A stretch of DNA of 64,000 bases. Source: Bacillus sp. T33-2. GTDB taxonomy: Bacteria > Bacillota > Bacilli > Bacillales > Cytobacillaceae. This document shows positions 53,508 to 62,376 of this stretch, one piece after another. The position numbers and the translations under genes are program-made. A model generated the notes under the pieces. The model saw only the letters and a list, made by a program, of their open reading frames with translations, was not told the origin of the DNA and made no database searches. How positions within the stretch are numbered: the first letter of the stretch is position 1; each line of letters starts with the position of its first letter. The DNA lies in NCBI RefSeq assembly GCF_002860205.1, contig NZ_PGVB01000015.1:1-64000 (forward strand). Direction: 5' to 3'.

Positions 53508-55604
53508 TTATTTTTTGTCTTCAAGAGCTGCCTTCAGCAAATCTCCAAGGCTTGTTCCAAAGGCTGATTCTTCGGGACTGTATTTTTGGGCCAGCTTGCG
53601 TTCCTCGCGTTTTGATACAGCTTTTTTCTTTTCATCAGCTTTTTCCACGATATTACATGGCCGGCACTGGAAGTAGACCCCGGCTTTGCCGTTATGAATT
53701 TCCATCCGCTTATGGCATTGTGGACAGCGGCGCTGCGATAATTTCGGATCTTTATGCTTGCGGAAACCGCAATCCATGCTGGAACAGACAAGGATTCTTC
53801 CTTCCTTTGTTTTGCGCTCTTTAAGGAAGGAACCGCATTCCGGGCATTTAGAGCCAGTAAGATTGTGGGCCCGGTATGATTTGTCGCTCGCCTTGATTTC
53901 TGAAACAAGCTGTGCGGTCTGCTTCCTGATTTTTTCCTTAAATACTTTCGGATTTCCGTTCCCGCGGGCAATTTGCTCGAGTTCTTTTTCCCATTTGGCA
54001 GTCAGCTCAGGCGAGGTCAGTTCATCATTGACAAGGTCAATCAGTTGTTTGCCTTTTTTGGTCGGGAAAAGGCGGCCATTTTGCCGTTCAACTGCCTCTG
54101 AAGTAATCAGCCGCTCGATAATTTCGGCCCGTGTTGCCGGTGTGCCAAGGCCGTATTTTTCCATCTTGGCGAGAATGTCGGCTTCGGAAAAACGGAGCGG
54201 CGGCTCAGTCAGTTTTTTCGTTGTGGATGCTGAACTTACATTGTAAGCCTGGCCTTTTGATAATTGGCCCAAGTTCTGTTTTGCTTTGCTGTCGTCATCG
54301 TCCTTTCCAAGCACCTTCTTATAGCCCAGGTCAAGGATGTTTGTTTCCCTCGCAGACAATGTTTCTCCGTTTACTTCGAAGATTGCATGGATCGTTTCGT
54401 ATTCATACGCCGGATAAAATAAGGCAAGGAAACGGCGCACAACCAAGTCATACAGCCTGCGCTCATCCGGGGATAAGTCACCTAAATGGAGGCGCTCTTC
54501 TGTCGGGATGATTGCGTGGTGGTCCGTGACCTTTTCATTGTTGAACACCCGGCGGGCAAGGACTTTGCCTTTCTGGTTAAGCGCGGGCCGTACTTCATCT
54601 TTATAACCGGATGCAATCCCCTGCAGGCGGTCCGCCATCGTTGCTTCCATATCGGTGGTGAGGTATCGGGAATCAGTCCGCGGATAAGTGACAAGCTTAT
54701 GCTGCTCATATAATCCCTGAAGGACGTTTAGTGTTTTTTTCGCGGAAAATCCGAACCTCTTATTGGCATCCCTTTGCAGCTCGGTCAAATCGTAAGGCAT
54801 TGGCTGCTGGTCTGTTTTCTTTTTGCGGTCGACCGATTTTAAGATTGCTTTTTGGGCGGGGATTTTTGCCTGGATTTCTTCCGCCTTTTCTTTTGAAAAT
54901 ATCCGTTTCTCTCCATTATGCTCCCATTCCGCTGTTAATGGCCCCACCGATGCCTGCAATGTCCAGTACTCCTTTGGGACGAATTTATTGATTTCGTTTT
55001 CCCGCTCAATCATCATGGCCAGCGTCGGCGTTTGGACCCGGCCGGCGGAAAGGGGATCCTTATATTTGGTCGTCAGTGCCCTGGAAACATTCAACCCGAT
55101 GAGCCAATCGGCTTCAGCGCGGCAAACGGCAGAATGATAAAGTGCCTCATACTGTTTTCCTGGCTTTAGCTGCTTAAAACCGTCCCTGATGGCCTTGTCA
55201 GTCTGGGACGAGATCCATAGACGCTTAATCGGTTTTCTTGATTTGCTTTTTTCGAGAATCCAACGTGCGACGAGTTCGCCTTCCCGTCCTGCATCGGTGG
55301 CGATAATGACCTCATTGATATCGTTCCTGTTTAACAGCTGTTCAACTGCTTTATATTGGTGGCTCGTCTGTTTGATGACCTTGAGCCCCATGTGGTCCGG
55401 GATGATCGGGAGGTCCTCGAGGTTCCATGTCTGGTATCGTTTATCGTAATGCTCAGGCATTTTCAATTCGATCAGATGGCCGAGAGCCCATGTTACAACA
55501 TATTGGTTGCCCTCGATATAGCTTTTATGCTTTTGATTGCAGCCGAGAACCCTTGCAAGATCGCGGGCGACACTCGGTTTTTCTGCAAGAACTAATGATT
55601 TCAT
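53508..55604 (-). CDS. topB: DNA topoisomerase III
   Basis: A type IA topoisomerase of 698 residues that decatenates DNA. The toprim domain opens with VLAEKPSVARD and has TDAGREGE. The active-site Tyr lies in VTYPRTDSRYL (about residue 307). The C-terminus holds zinc-finger-like Cys pairs: CPECG...CSSMDC and CPQC...CRPC. ATG 55604 follows AAAGGAGC; the longer frame to 55670 adds an unrelated N-terminus. Length is slightly below that of B. subtilis TopB. Confidence 0.92.
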   Translation of the reverse strand: MKSLVLAEKPSVARDLARVLGCNQKHKSYIEGNQYVVTWALGHLIELKMPEHYDKRYQTWNLEDLPIIPDHMGLKVIKQTSHQYKAVEQLLNRNDINEVIIATDAGREGELVARWILEKSKSRKPIKRLWISSQTDKAIRDGFKQLKPGKQYEALYHSAVCRAEADWLIGLNVSRALTTKYKDPLSAGRVQTPTLAMMIERENEINKFVPKEYWTLQASVGPLTAEWEHNGEKRIFSKEKAEEIQAKIPAQKAILKSVDRKKKTDQQPMPYDLTELQRDANKRFGFSAKKTLNVLQGLYEQHKLVTYPRTDSRYLTTDMEATMADRLQGIASGYKDEVRPALNQKGKVLARRVFNNEKVTDHHAIIPTEERLHLGDLSPDERRLYDLVVRRFLALFYPAYEYETIHAIFEVNGETLSARETNILDLGYKKVLGKDDDDSKAKQNLGQLSKGQAYNVSSASTTKKLTEPPLRFSEADILAKMEKYGLGTPATRAEIIERLITSEAVERQNGRLFPTKKGKQLIDLVNDELTSPELTAKWEKELEQIARGNGNPKVFKEKIRKQTAQLVSEIKASDKSYRAHNLTGSKCPECGSFLKERKTKEGRILVCSSMDCGFRKHKDPKLSQRRCPQCHKRMEIHNGKAGVYFQCRPCNIVEKADEKKKAVSKREERKLAQKYSPEESAFGTSLGDLLKAALEDKK

Positions 55605-55757
55605 TGGTGCTGCTCCTTTCAAGTACCGATTTGCTCGGTGAGAAATGTCCTGTGTTTCGTATGCCTGCAAAATAGTTCGTTTTCGCAGCTGGCACTTTCT
55701 TTAGTATAATGGAAAATAAACAATTTTTGTAATCGAGGGACCTAAAGGGGGATGCTG

Positions 55758-56669
55758 ATGGGTGATTATATAAAAGAAATCAGGAAGCTTATTGGCACAA
55801 GGCCATTTATCATGGCGGGATCTGCGGTGCTTGTTTTTAATGAGAAAAATGAAATTCTGCTTCAATTGAGGGCGGATACAGGCAACTGGGGCTTGCCTGG
55901 CGGGGGAATGGAGCCTGGTGAAAGCTTTGAAGAAACAGCAGTACGCGAGCTTTATGAAGAAACAGGCTTGAAGGCTGTCCGGCTGCGAATCCTCGATATG
56001 CTGTCAGGGAGCGAGTTTTATTTTAAATATCCGAACGGGGATGAAATATATAATGCGATAGCGCTGTTTTTGGTGGAAAAATGGGAAGGATTTCCGCGGG
56101 TCATGGATGATGAAAGCAGGGATTTGCGGTTTTTCGCGTTAAACAGACTTCCAGAACTCGCAAGCAAGACAACAATTATTTTGGAAAAACTCGATCAGTA
56201 TGAAATCCTGCCTGAAATCAAACGGTTCGATATCAGGGTTAATGCCGTTGAAATGCTGGCATTGCAGCGGGCAGCATACCAGGTGGAAGCAGATTTGATC
56301 GGGACTGACAACATACCGCCTTTAAAAGAAACGGTGGGTGAGCTGGCGGGCTCAGGGGAGACATTTATAGGCTACTATATCTTCGGAAAGCTTGCTGGTG
56401 CGGTTTCGTATAAGGCTGCCGCCGGCCAGGTTGATATCCACAGAGTCATGGTCCACCCCGACCATTTCCGTAAAGGGATCGCCGCCCATTTAATACGCTG
56501 GGTCGAGGAGGCAGAGGCGGGCGCCCGCGAAATGGTCGTTTCAACAGGAGCGGATAACACCCCGGCTGTGGCATTGTACAAGAAGCTTGGTTTTGAGCCT
56601 GCTGGAGAAACGATTGTCGGCGGCGGCTTGCGGATAGCCCATTTTAAAAAGCAAAACAGACAGGGGTAA
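55758..56669 (+). CDS. Nudix hydrolase - GNAT acetyltransferase fusion
   Basis: A two-domain protein of 303 residues. Residues about 15-155 form a Nudix domain whose box runs from GGGMEPGESFEE to RELYEETGL with all consensus residues. Residues about 165-300 form a GNAT domain, with VMVHPDHFRKGIAAHLI (acetyl-CoA loop) and NTPAVALYKKLGFEPAGE. The two activities usually reside in separate proteins. ATG 55758 is preferred to 55752 because AAAGGGGG ends at 55751. It is divergent from topB. Substrates unknown. Confidence 0.8.
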   Translation: MGDYIKEIRKLIGTRPFIMAGSAVLVFNEKNEILLQLRADTGNWGLPGGGMEPGESFEETAVRELYEETGLKAVRLRILDMLSGSEFYFKYPNGDEIYNAIALFLVEKWEGFPRVMDDESRDLRFFALNRLPELASKTTIILEKLDQYEILPEIKRFDIRVNAVEMLALQRAAYQVEADLIGTDNIPPLKETVGELAGSGETFIGYYIFGKLAGAVSYKAAAGQVDIHRVMVHPDHFRKGIAAHLIRWVEEAEAGAREMVVSTGADNTPAVALYKKLGFEPAGETIVGGGLRIAHFKKQNRQG

Positions 56670-56729
56670 CCTGTCTGTTGCTATTATTGTGGCATTCTCC
56701 CATTCTGTACAAGCAGGTTGTGTATTTTT

Positions 56730-57047
56730 TTACTCTTTCACAAAAACCGCAGTCCCGGTGGCGATGCACATCATCATGCCTTCACGGAGTGTTTCAAAAT
56801 CAAGGTCAACGCCAATTACCGCGTTGGCGCCCATCCGGCGAGCTTTATCTTCCATTTCCCGGATTGCGATTTCCCTGCCCTCAGCAAGCTTGTTTTCATA
56901 CGCCGTACTTCTGCCGCCGATGATATCCGTCACACTTGCCAAAAAGTCGCGCACAACGTTGGCACCCATGATTGCCTCCCCGGAAACGACCCCTAAGTAT
57001 CGTTCAACCTCTTTACCTTGTAATGTTGCTGTGGTCGTAATAATCAT
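56730..57047 (-). CDS. YbjQ/UPF0145 family protein
   Basis: A 105-residue cytosolic protein of the YbjQ family, which forms pentameric rings and is annotated as a putative heavy-metal-binding protein. Features are TTATLQGKEVERYLGVVSGE, and ARRMGANAVIGVDLDFE toward the C-terminus. ATG 57047 follows GGAGG. Function not established. Confidence 0.8.
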   Translation of the reverse strand: MIITTTATLQGKEVERYLGVVSGEAIMGANVVRDFLASVTDIIGGRSTAYENKLAEGREIAIREMEDKARRMGANAVIGVDLDFETLREGMMMCIATGTAVFVKE

Positions 57048-57163
57048 CTCAAATTCCTCCTCATGTTTTGACTACTTTTACGATGTGATGGACGGAAAGT
57101 TTCAATTCTGATTTTATTTTAGCAATTATTGGCGGGAATAGTGAAATTGTTAGGGGGTAAACT

Positions 57164-58156
57164 TCAAGATCTTTGGGTGTCTATCTCATTAATCAAATCC
57201 TCCAGGTTATATATTCTGCCCTTGTTTTTTCCAGTAAAGGGCAACTGCATAACGTCAAGGAGATATTTTGCAATATAAGAGGATTCTAACCGGAGGAAAT
57301 TTCTTAATTGATAATTTGTAATTGTGGGGTGGAATATAAGAGCAAAATCCCGTAAGGCATCCACATGAGCTTCCTTGGAACTAGCCAAGCAGTGTGGACA
57401 ATGCCATTTACCGCGTGTACGAATCATAGGAAGGGCTAAACATTTGGAGCATTGAACTCCGGGGATAATGTCTGTGCTGGATAGATTGTAGGTTTTTAAA
57501 ATATTGGGCCGGTGCGGAGAATGCTTTTTTAGAAGCAGCGTAGTCAACCTTTTAATCTCTTTTACTGACATTTTTTCGGTTTTGTACCATTGGGAAAGCC
57601 TGTCGATATTCTTAGAAAGTAATTCAATGTCACAAGCCTTGTGGTTGAGTTGGGAGTAATCTGGTGATGATTTAAGAATTGTAGAAGGATGTGTGAACAC
57701 AACCATGTAATCCACTGGAATGACATTGAAATGGTGGTCTTTTAACCATTTTGAAAATTGGCGGTGCTGTCTCTCTGCCTGGGCTACTGGGTTTATAAAC
57801 TTCTCCTCATTTTCTTTTGAAATGCGGATAAGCTGTTCAAAAGTCCGGTCGAAAAATAAAGTGCCAGTAATATGTTTCACCTCAATCAAAAGGACAAAAT
57901 TTGGGGACAGCAGAAGGGTATCAATTTGAAAATAAGTCTCCCCGTTTGACAGACGCAAATCATGAAGGAATGTAAAATTGTTTTCAGGAAGTACGCTTAA
58001 ATAATAATCTAAAATTTTTTCACCATTAAAACCGGCACGTCTTCTTGCAATATTTTGTTGGATTTCAGGTTTTTTCGGATATTCGACTGGAAGTCTCCTC
58101 TCTAAAGCTTCATCCATCAAAATCCGTAATGGAATGGATCTGAATTTCGCAATCAA
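57164..58156 (-). CDS. NERD (nuclease-related) domain protein
   Basis: A 330-residue protein. The NERD domain (about residues 40-165) has RRRAGFNGEKILDYYL, the nuclease-like acidic residue in QIDTLLLSPNFVLLIEVKH (D...ExK), and later VFTHPSTIL. A CxxC...CPHC zinc-ribbon lies near residue 255 (CSKC, CPHC). The C-terminus is helical. TTG 58156 (MIAKFRSIPLRI) is chosen because family members begin in this way and AAAGGAG precedes it; a TTG at 58204 gives 16 more residues. The 21-bp repeat array lies upstream. Function unknown. Confidence 0.75.
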   Translation of the reverse strand: MIAKFRSIPLRILMDEALERRLPVEYPKKPEIQQNIARRRAGFNGEKILDYYLSVLPENNFTFLHDLRLSNGETYFQIDTLLLSPNFVLLIEVKHITGTLFFDRTFEQLIRISKENEEKFINPVAQAERQHRQFSKWLKDHHFNVIPVDYMVVFTHPSTILKSSPDYSQLNHKACDIELLSKNIDRLSQWYKTEKMSVKEIKRLTTLLLKKHSPHRPNILKTYNLSSTDIIPGVQCSKCLALPMIRTRGKWHCPHCLASSKEAHVDALRDFALIFHPTITNYQLRNFLRLESSYIAKYLLDVMQLPFTGKNKGRIYNLEDLINEIDTQRS

Positions 58157-58268
58157 ATTGGCATCGCTCCTTTCTTTTACTAAGGATTCTTCATTACGCT
58201 CCAAAATCCTTTCTCTCTCTACTGCAATTTTTATGAGTCTAGATTTATCATGGCAAATACACTATAAA

Positions 58269-58373
58269 TCAAGTAACAATTTAAATATATTAAGTAAACA
58301 ATTGAATATATCAGGGGAAAAATAAAATATATCGAGTAAAAAACGAAATATATCAGGAATACCCAATTTCAAT
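58269..58373. repeat. Second array of 21-bp units, five copies
   Basis: Unit heads TCAAGTAA, TTAAGTAA, TCAGGGGAA, TCGAGTAA and TCAGGAAT occur at 58269, 58290, 58311, 58332 and 58353, an exact 21-bp period. Tails end in AAATATA in four of five. It matches the array at 34511 in period, copy number and sequence. It lies about 110 bp upstream of the NERD gene start. Confidence 0.75.
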
Positions 58374-58394
58374 AACAACAAGATGCAAGCCCAC

Positions 58395-58565
58395 TCAAAG
58401 AGTGGGCCGTTCCTCGTCCTCGATCCGGTTTTTAAAAGCTTCCTGGACGACGAGCAGTTCTTCATCTTCCTGTGCTTCTGCTGTATGCTTTTCGGTCAGG
58501 GTGCCCTTCGGAAATTCCCCTGGATGGCCTTTTTTCTTGTGGTTGAAACCAACGCCTCGTGCCAC
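58395..58565 (-). CDS. Small charged protein, 56 residues
   Basis: GTG at 58565 lies behind AAAGGAGGG. The product is highly polar (starts MARGVGFNHKKKGHPGEF, ends EDEERPTL) and has the look of a small soluble Bacillus protein. Its stop codon lies inside a hairpin (GCCCACTC-AAA-GAGTGGGC, 58390-58408) that may terminate it. No family recognised. Confidence 0.6.
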   Translation of the reverse strand: MARGVGFNHKKKGHPGEFPKGTLTEKHTAEAQEDEELLVVQEAFKNRIEDEERPTL

Positions 58566-58703
58566 AATGGACCCTCCTTTCTTTTTCCTGAGTAGTTTTC
58601 CCCCAGCGACGCGAAAATTATGAAAGCAGCAACGTCAAAAAAAGCATGTTATCCGCATAGCTATATAGGGACTGGCAATTTCACCGAACGGGGAGTGAAG
58701 ATT

Positions 58704-59315
58704 TTGCACGGAAAGATATATGCAAAGGATTTAACTGATGGCCAACAATTTTTCAGCGCATCAAATGGTGACCCGGCACCGTTATTCACGGCTGATGCTG
58801 TCATGGAGCGTAAAATCATAAAACTGAAGCTTGAAGATTTTAAAGGAAAATGGGTTATCCTGTTTTTTTATCCGAGTAATTTTACATTTGTGTGACCGAC
58901 AGAATTGGCGGCGGTCGCCGCTATTTATCCCTTTATAAAAGCAATGGATGCCGAATTGCTCGCAATCAGCACCGACAGCGTTTATTCTCATGTAGTATTC
59001 AAGGAAACATCCCCTTCCTTGAAACATGTCACTTATCCGATGCTGAGTGACAGGAACCATGGCATCAGCAAAGCGTACAGGGTTCTGGACAGCTCAACAG
59101 GAGCTTCTTACCGGGCATCATTTTTTATCAATCCAGGGCAGATCATTAAAGCCAAACTGGTTTACGCGGCAGAAGTAGGCAGGAATATACCGGAACATTT
59201 GAGAATATTGCAGGGGTTTCATCATGCGGAGCAAACCGGCCAGGATGTCCCGGCGAACTGGGTGCCTGGCCAGCCTGGAATCTCACAGGACCCTTCGAAA
59301 ATCGGGACAATTTAA
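58704..59315 (+). CDS. Peroxiredoxin with in-frame UGA, putative selenoprotein
   Basis: An AhpC/TSA-type peroxiredoxin of 203 residues that would reduce peroxides. The active-site motif FYPSNFTFV-x-PTEL has UGA (58893-58895, codon 64) exactly where the peroxidatic Cys belongs. The frame stays open for another 140 codons of normal family sequence. No Cys occurs anywhere in the protein: the resolving-Cys region reads GQDVPANW, where classic 2-Cys enzymes have VCPAxW. A SECIS-like hairpin follows the UGA. Start TTG 58704 has GGGGAG 8 nt upstream. I annotate it as one CDS with selenocysteine; a nonsense mutation is the alternative. Confidence 0.75.
58893..58926 (+). promoter_or_regulatory. SECIS-like element directly after the UGA codon
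   Basis: GCGGC (58908-58912) and GCCGC (58917-58921) close the loop GGTC (58913-58916), extended by G-U and U-A pairs and, past one mismatch, two A-U pairs. The loop begins 17 nt after the UGA. In the E. coli fdhF SECIS the GGUC loop sits at about the same distance (established). This is what SelB would need to insert selenocysteine. Confidence 0.7.
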
Positions 59316-59451
59316 GCAGGAACAAATGGTGAGGAGTAGACTGCCCAGCCCGCATCATTTGGAAACCATATACCAGACATAGCGCGCGACTTCATCCCAG
59401 AAAAAGATTATAATAATAGTAGCAAACGTGGAAATCGGAAGGAGGACAATG

Positions 59452-59829
59452 ATGGATTTTTCGGCGATTGTTGCAGAGGACCGGATTAAAAAAGCATATG
59501 AAGACGGAGAATTTGCCAACCTCCCCGGATTGGGCAAACCGCTAAAGCTTGATGATATGTCGGCGATTCCCGAGGAACTGCGGATGGCCTACCGGATGCT
59601 CCAGAATTCCGGCTTTTCCCCGGAAGAAAACCGTCTGAAGCAGGAAGTGCTGACGATTGAGGACCTGATCAAGAATTGCGATGACGACAATGAAATAAAA
59701 CGGCTTCACCAGCAGCTCAGCAAAAAGCTGATCCGTTATAACAGCCTCATGTCCGGACGCGGGATAAAAACGAACTCCTCCGTTTTCAAAAATTACGAAC
59801 GCAAAATTGAACAAAAACTATTAAAGTAA
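59452..59829 (+). CDS. DnaJ-related DUF1992 family protein
   Basis: A 125-residue helical protein of the DUF1992 family (similar to DNAJC28, without a J domain). Signature stretches are FSAIVAEDRIKKAYEDGEF, NLPGLGKPLKLDD and IPEELRMAYRML. ATG 59452 has AAGGAGG 6 nt upstream; ATG 59449 is too close. It ends at a very strong terminator. Function unknown. Confidence 0.8.
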   Translation: MDFSAIVAEDRIKKAYEDGEFANLPGLGKPLKLDDMSAIPEELRMAYRMLQNSGFSPEENRLKQEVLTIEDLIKNCDDDNEIKRLHQQLSKKLIRYNSLMSGRGIKTNSSVFKNYERKIEQKLLK

Positions 59830-59838
59830 ATTTTCATA

Positions 59839-59890
59839 GCAGCAATAACGAAAGCCAGGGAATCGGATCCCTGGCTTTCGTTATTGCTGC
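59839..59890. terminator. 23-bp perfect inverted-repeat terminator overlapping mcp
   Basis: Arms 59839-59861 and 59868-59890 are exact complements around a 6-nt loop. The right arm includes the last codons of the converging chemoreceptor gene (stop at 59881-59883), so the left arm is an inverted copy of that gene's end. Confidence 0.75.
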
Positions 59891-61359
59891 ATATTTCTGA
59901 TTTTATCGGCGGCCTCTTTTGTTTCGGTCACATATGACGCGATTTTGTAGTTATCCTCGTTTAAGTTTTCGATGGTTGCGTTCATTTCTTCGAGTCCGGC
60001 TGTAGCTTGTTCAATAATCGCGGCGAGTTCTCTCGTAGATGCTTCGACGTCGGCAGATTGTCCTTTTACATCCGTCACGGTTAATGAAAACTTTTGAAAT
60101 TGTGAAGTCAGTTCCTGCAGTGTACTGCTTACCTCTGCAAATAAACCTGAAACTTCATTGACAGCAGTAAGGCTTTCTTTGAATTTGTTGCTGCTGGCAC
60201 CCATTTTTTCAAGCGCGGACGAGTTGGTTTCGTTTACTTCAGATAGGTTTTCGGTAATTTGAGTTGCCGTCAGGCGCGTAATCTCTGCAAGCTTGCGGAT
60301 TTCTTCAGCGACGACCGAAAAGCCTTTTCCTGCTTCCCCGGCCCGGGCTGCTTCAATCGAAGCATTCAAGGCAAGCAGGTTCGTCTGCTCGGTGATATTT
60401 TGGATATTAGTGATAAACCCGTTTGTTTCCTCAATTTTTTTTGTGAGCTTCGAGAATGTATCACCTAGTTCGGAAATGTAAGTAGAAAGTTCGTGCATAT
60501 CAGATTGAAGTTCCTCAATCTTGGCAGATCCGTGTTCGGAAGCTGAAGCAGCATGAGTTGTGTTTTCAGATAAAAATAGAGAAATATTGGACATTTCATC
60601 CATCTTTTTCTTTGTTAGCTCGGCATTTTCGGAAATGCTGTTGATTTGCTCTGTTTGTACCTGGCTTCCCGCTGAAATTTCCCCGACGGCCGTCTTCATT
60701 TCTGTCTGCGCAGATAAATGCGTCTGGATTTCGTCATTGATTCTTGAAAGGCTGTCCGTAATGACAACGAGTTCACCGTGCAGCAATCGGCTGTGCGCTT
60801 CCTTCTTTTCCTTTTCCTGCTCGGAATCAGCGAGAAAAGTCTCCAGTGCAGTATATTGGTTTCTGTTTAACCGAATTAACACGAAGAGGACAATCCCCAA
60901 TAACACATACATCAGAATTGTGGCGCCAAAGGTTTCTTTTAAATATTCCACATTTTCGGACGCAAGCAGCATGTTTAAAATTACTGAAGCGAGTCCGAGG
61001 GTATATCCCATCACGTAGATCTTCATATCGAAATGGATTGCGGCAAACACGGCAAGGAATATAAGGACAAGCAGAAAAGAGCCGCTTCCCCCGAAGAGTC
61101 CGAGATAAGCAAAATGGTGTATGTTGATAGATATAATCGCTGCAAACGGGTATAGAGGGTCTTTTTTTACTGCCCGGAAAACAAAATAAAATAGAATGAA
61201 AAATAATAGTTCACTTGCATAAACGCCCGTCTTCAGCACCGGGTCGTGTTCTAAAATGGTATAAATAATGGTCGCCAGCAATGAAACCGAGTACGTAGAA
61301 AGCATGAGTGTGTTTTTCTTCTGTGTATCCTCCCTGCGGAGTGCCACGATTGCCTCCAA
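59881..61359 (-). CDS. Methyl-accepting chemotaxis protein with membrane-only sensor
   Basis: A 492-residue chemoreceptor. About six hydrophobic helices (residues 18-165) with short loops replace the usual periplasmic sensor, suggesting sensing within the membrane or of energy state. There is no clear HAMP domain. The signalling tip reads [42 protein letters not shown] (landmark range about 325-366). Start is TTG 61359 (AGAGGGGG upstream) or GTG 61347 (GGAGG upstream). A sigma-D promoter precedes it, and motAB diverges from it. Confidence 0.85.
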   Translation of the reverse strand: MEAIVALRREDTQKKNTLMLSTYSVSLLATIIYTILEHDPVLKTGVYASELLFFILFYFVFRAVKKDPLYPFAAIISINIHHFAYLGLFGGSGSFLLVLIFLAVFAAIHFDMKIYVMGYTLGLASVILNMLLASENVEYLKETFGATILMYVLLGIVLFVLIRLNRNQYTALETFLADSEQEKEKKEAHSRLLHGELVVITDSLSRINDEIQTHLSAQTEMKTAVGEISAGSQVQTEQINSISENAELTKKKMDEMSNISLFLSENTTHAASASEHGSAKIEELQSDMHELSTYISELGDTFSKLTKKIEETNGFITNIQNITEQTNLLALNASIEAARAGEAGKGFSVVAEEIRKLAEITRLTATQITENLSEVNETNSSALEKMGASSNKFKESLTAVNEVSGLFAEVSSTLQELTSQFQKFSLTVTDVKGQSADVEASTRELAAIIEQATAGLEEMNATIENLNEDNYKIASYVTETKEAADKIRNMQQ

Positions 61360-61402
61360 TGAATAGCCCCCTCTATCTCACATTCTTTTAGTTACCTTAT
61401 TA

Positions 61403-61429
61403 ATATCGGCAAAAATTAGTTTATTTTGA
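61403..61429 (-). promoter_or_regulatory. Sigma-D promoter of the chemoreceptor gene
   Basis: Read on the minus strand: TCAAA (61429-61425), 14 nt, GCCGATAT (61410-61403), an exact match to the sigma-D -10 element. Sigma-D drives motility and chemotaxis genes in bacilli (established). Confidence 0.8.
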
Positions 61430-61582
61430 ATTATAAAAAATCAACTGATGCAGAATTTTCGGTTGACCCCTTCATTTTTTTAAAAAAATGTCGAAATAAA
61501 AAGAGATAGAGAAAATGTGACGCCAAAACGGAAAACAGAGAAGGTTTAATCATACATAGCAGAGAAGACAGGGGAGTCATAC

Positions 61583-62236
61583 ATGGATAAAACATCTTTA
61601 ATAGGAGTCATACTTGGACTGATTGCAGTTGGGGTGGGAATGGTCTTTAAAGGAGTTCCTCCGAGCGCCCTGCTGAACCCGGCAGCAATCTTGATTATTA
61701 TCTTGGGTACTATAGCAGCGGTTACCATAGCCTTTCCGACAAATGAAATCAAAAAGGTACCAAAGATGTTTGGTATTTTATTCAAAGAACAAAAACTGGT
61801 CGAGCCGGCAGAATTAATCAGGTTATTTTCCGATTGGGCGCAGCTTGCCCGAAAAGAAGGCCTTCTGGCTTTGGAAGCAAAAACAAGCGAGGTCGAGGAT
61901 GAATTTTTGAAAAATGGCCTGTCACTCGCGGTCGATGGACAGAGCGCCGACTACATCAGGGATCTACTGTCTGAGGAAATTGAGGCGATGGAAGAACGGC
62001 ATCAAGCCGGAGCCGGCATCTTCACCCAGGCCGGTACCTATGCCCCGACGCTTGGCGTTTTGGGAGCAGTTGTTGGACTGATAGCAGCTCTCGGCCATAT
62101 GGACGACATAGATGCATTGGGAACAGCGATCAGTGCTGCTTTCATTGCAACCTTATTGGGGATTTTCACCGGGTATGTTCTATGGCACCCATTCGGAAAC
62201 AAGCTCAAGCGCAAGTCCAAACAGGAAGCGAAATGA
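61583..62236 (+). CDS. motA: Flagellar stator MotA, main part (frame broken near the 3' end)
   Basis: The proton-channel stator subunit, with four membrane helices and the cytoplasmic loop that contacts FliG. Typical stretches are MDKTSLIGVILGLIAVGVGM, EAMEERHQAGAGIFTQAGTYAPTLGVLGAV (landmark) and GYVLWHPFGNKLKRKSKQEAK. The frame stops at TGA 62234-62236 after 217 residues, about 45 short of the family length. The missing C-terminus is encoded in the -1 frame from 62233. ATG 61583 follows AGGGGAG. Confidence 0.88.
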   Translation: MDKTSLIGVILGLIAVGVGMVFKGVPPSALLNPAAILIIILGTIAAVTIAFPTNEIKKVPKMFGILFKEQKLVEPAELIRLFSDWAQLARKEGLLALEAKTSEVEDEFLKNGLSLAVDGQSADYIRDLLSEEIEAMEERHQAGAGIFTQAGTYAPTLGVLGAVVGLIAALGHMDDIDALGTAISAAFIATLLGIFTGYVLWHPFGNKLKRKSKQEAK

Positions 62237-62376
62237 AATACATGATGGTTGAAGGCATTTTGTCGATTCTTGAGGGTGAAGCACCCAGGGTGATTGAGCA
62301 GAAATTGGCTTCCTATCTTCCTGCCAGTGAAAGAAAGCTTATCCTTGAGGAAGGTGCTGTGAACAAGGATGAGTAA
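62233..62376 (+). pseudogene. motA: MotA C-terminal segment in the -1 frame
   Basis: An ORF starting ATG 62233, overlapping the TGA of the main part (ATGA), encodes 47 residues: MKYMMVEGILSILEGEAPRV... through YLPASERK. This is the conserved C-terminus of MotA and continues it without a gap if one nucleotide is restored in the A-run at 62231-62233. Possible causes are a sequencing or assembly error, a real mutation, programmed -1 shifting, or a split subunit made by termination-reinitiation. Confidence 0.75.

Noticed and set aside
58620-58895. Two separate ORFs, a 91-residue fragment and a downstream 136-residue protein, instead of one peroxiredoxin
   Set aside because: They are in the same frame, separated only by the UGA at the catalytic position, and both halves are needed for the fold.
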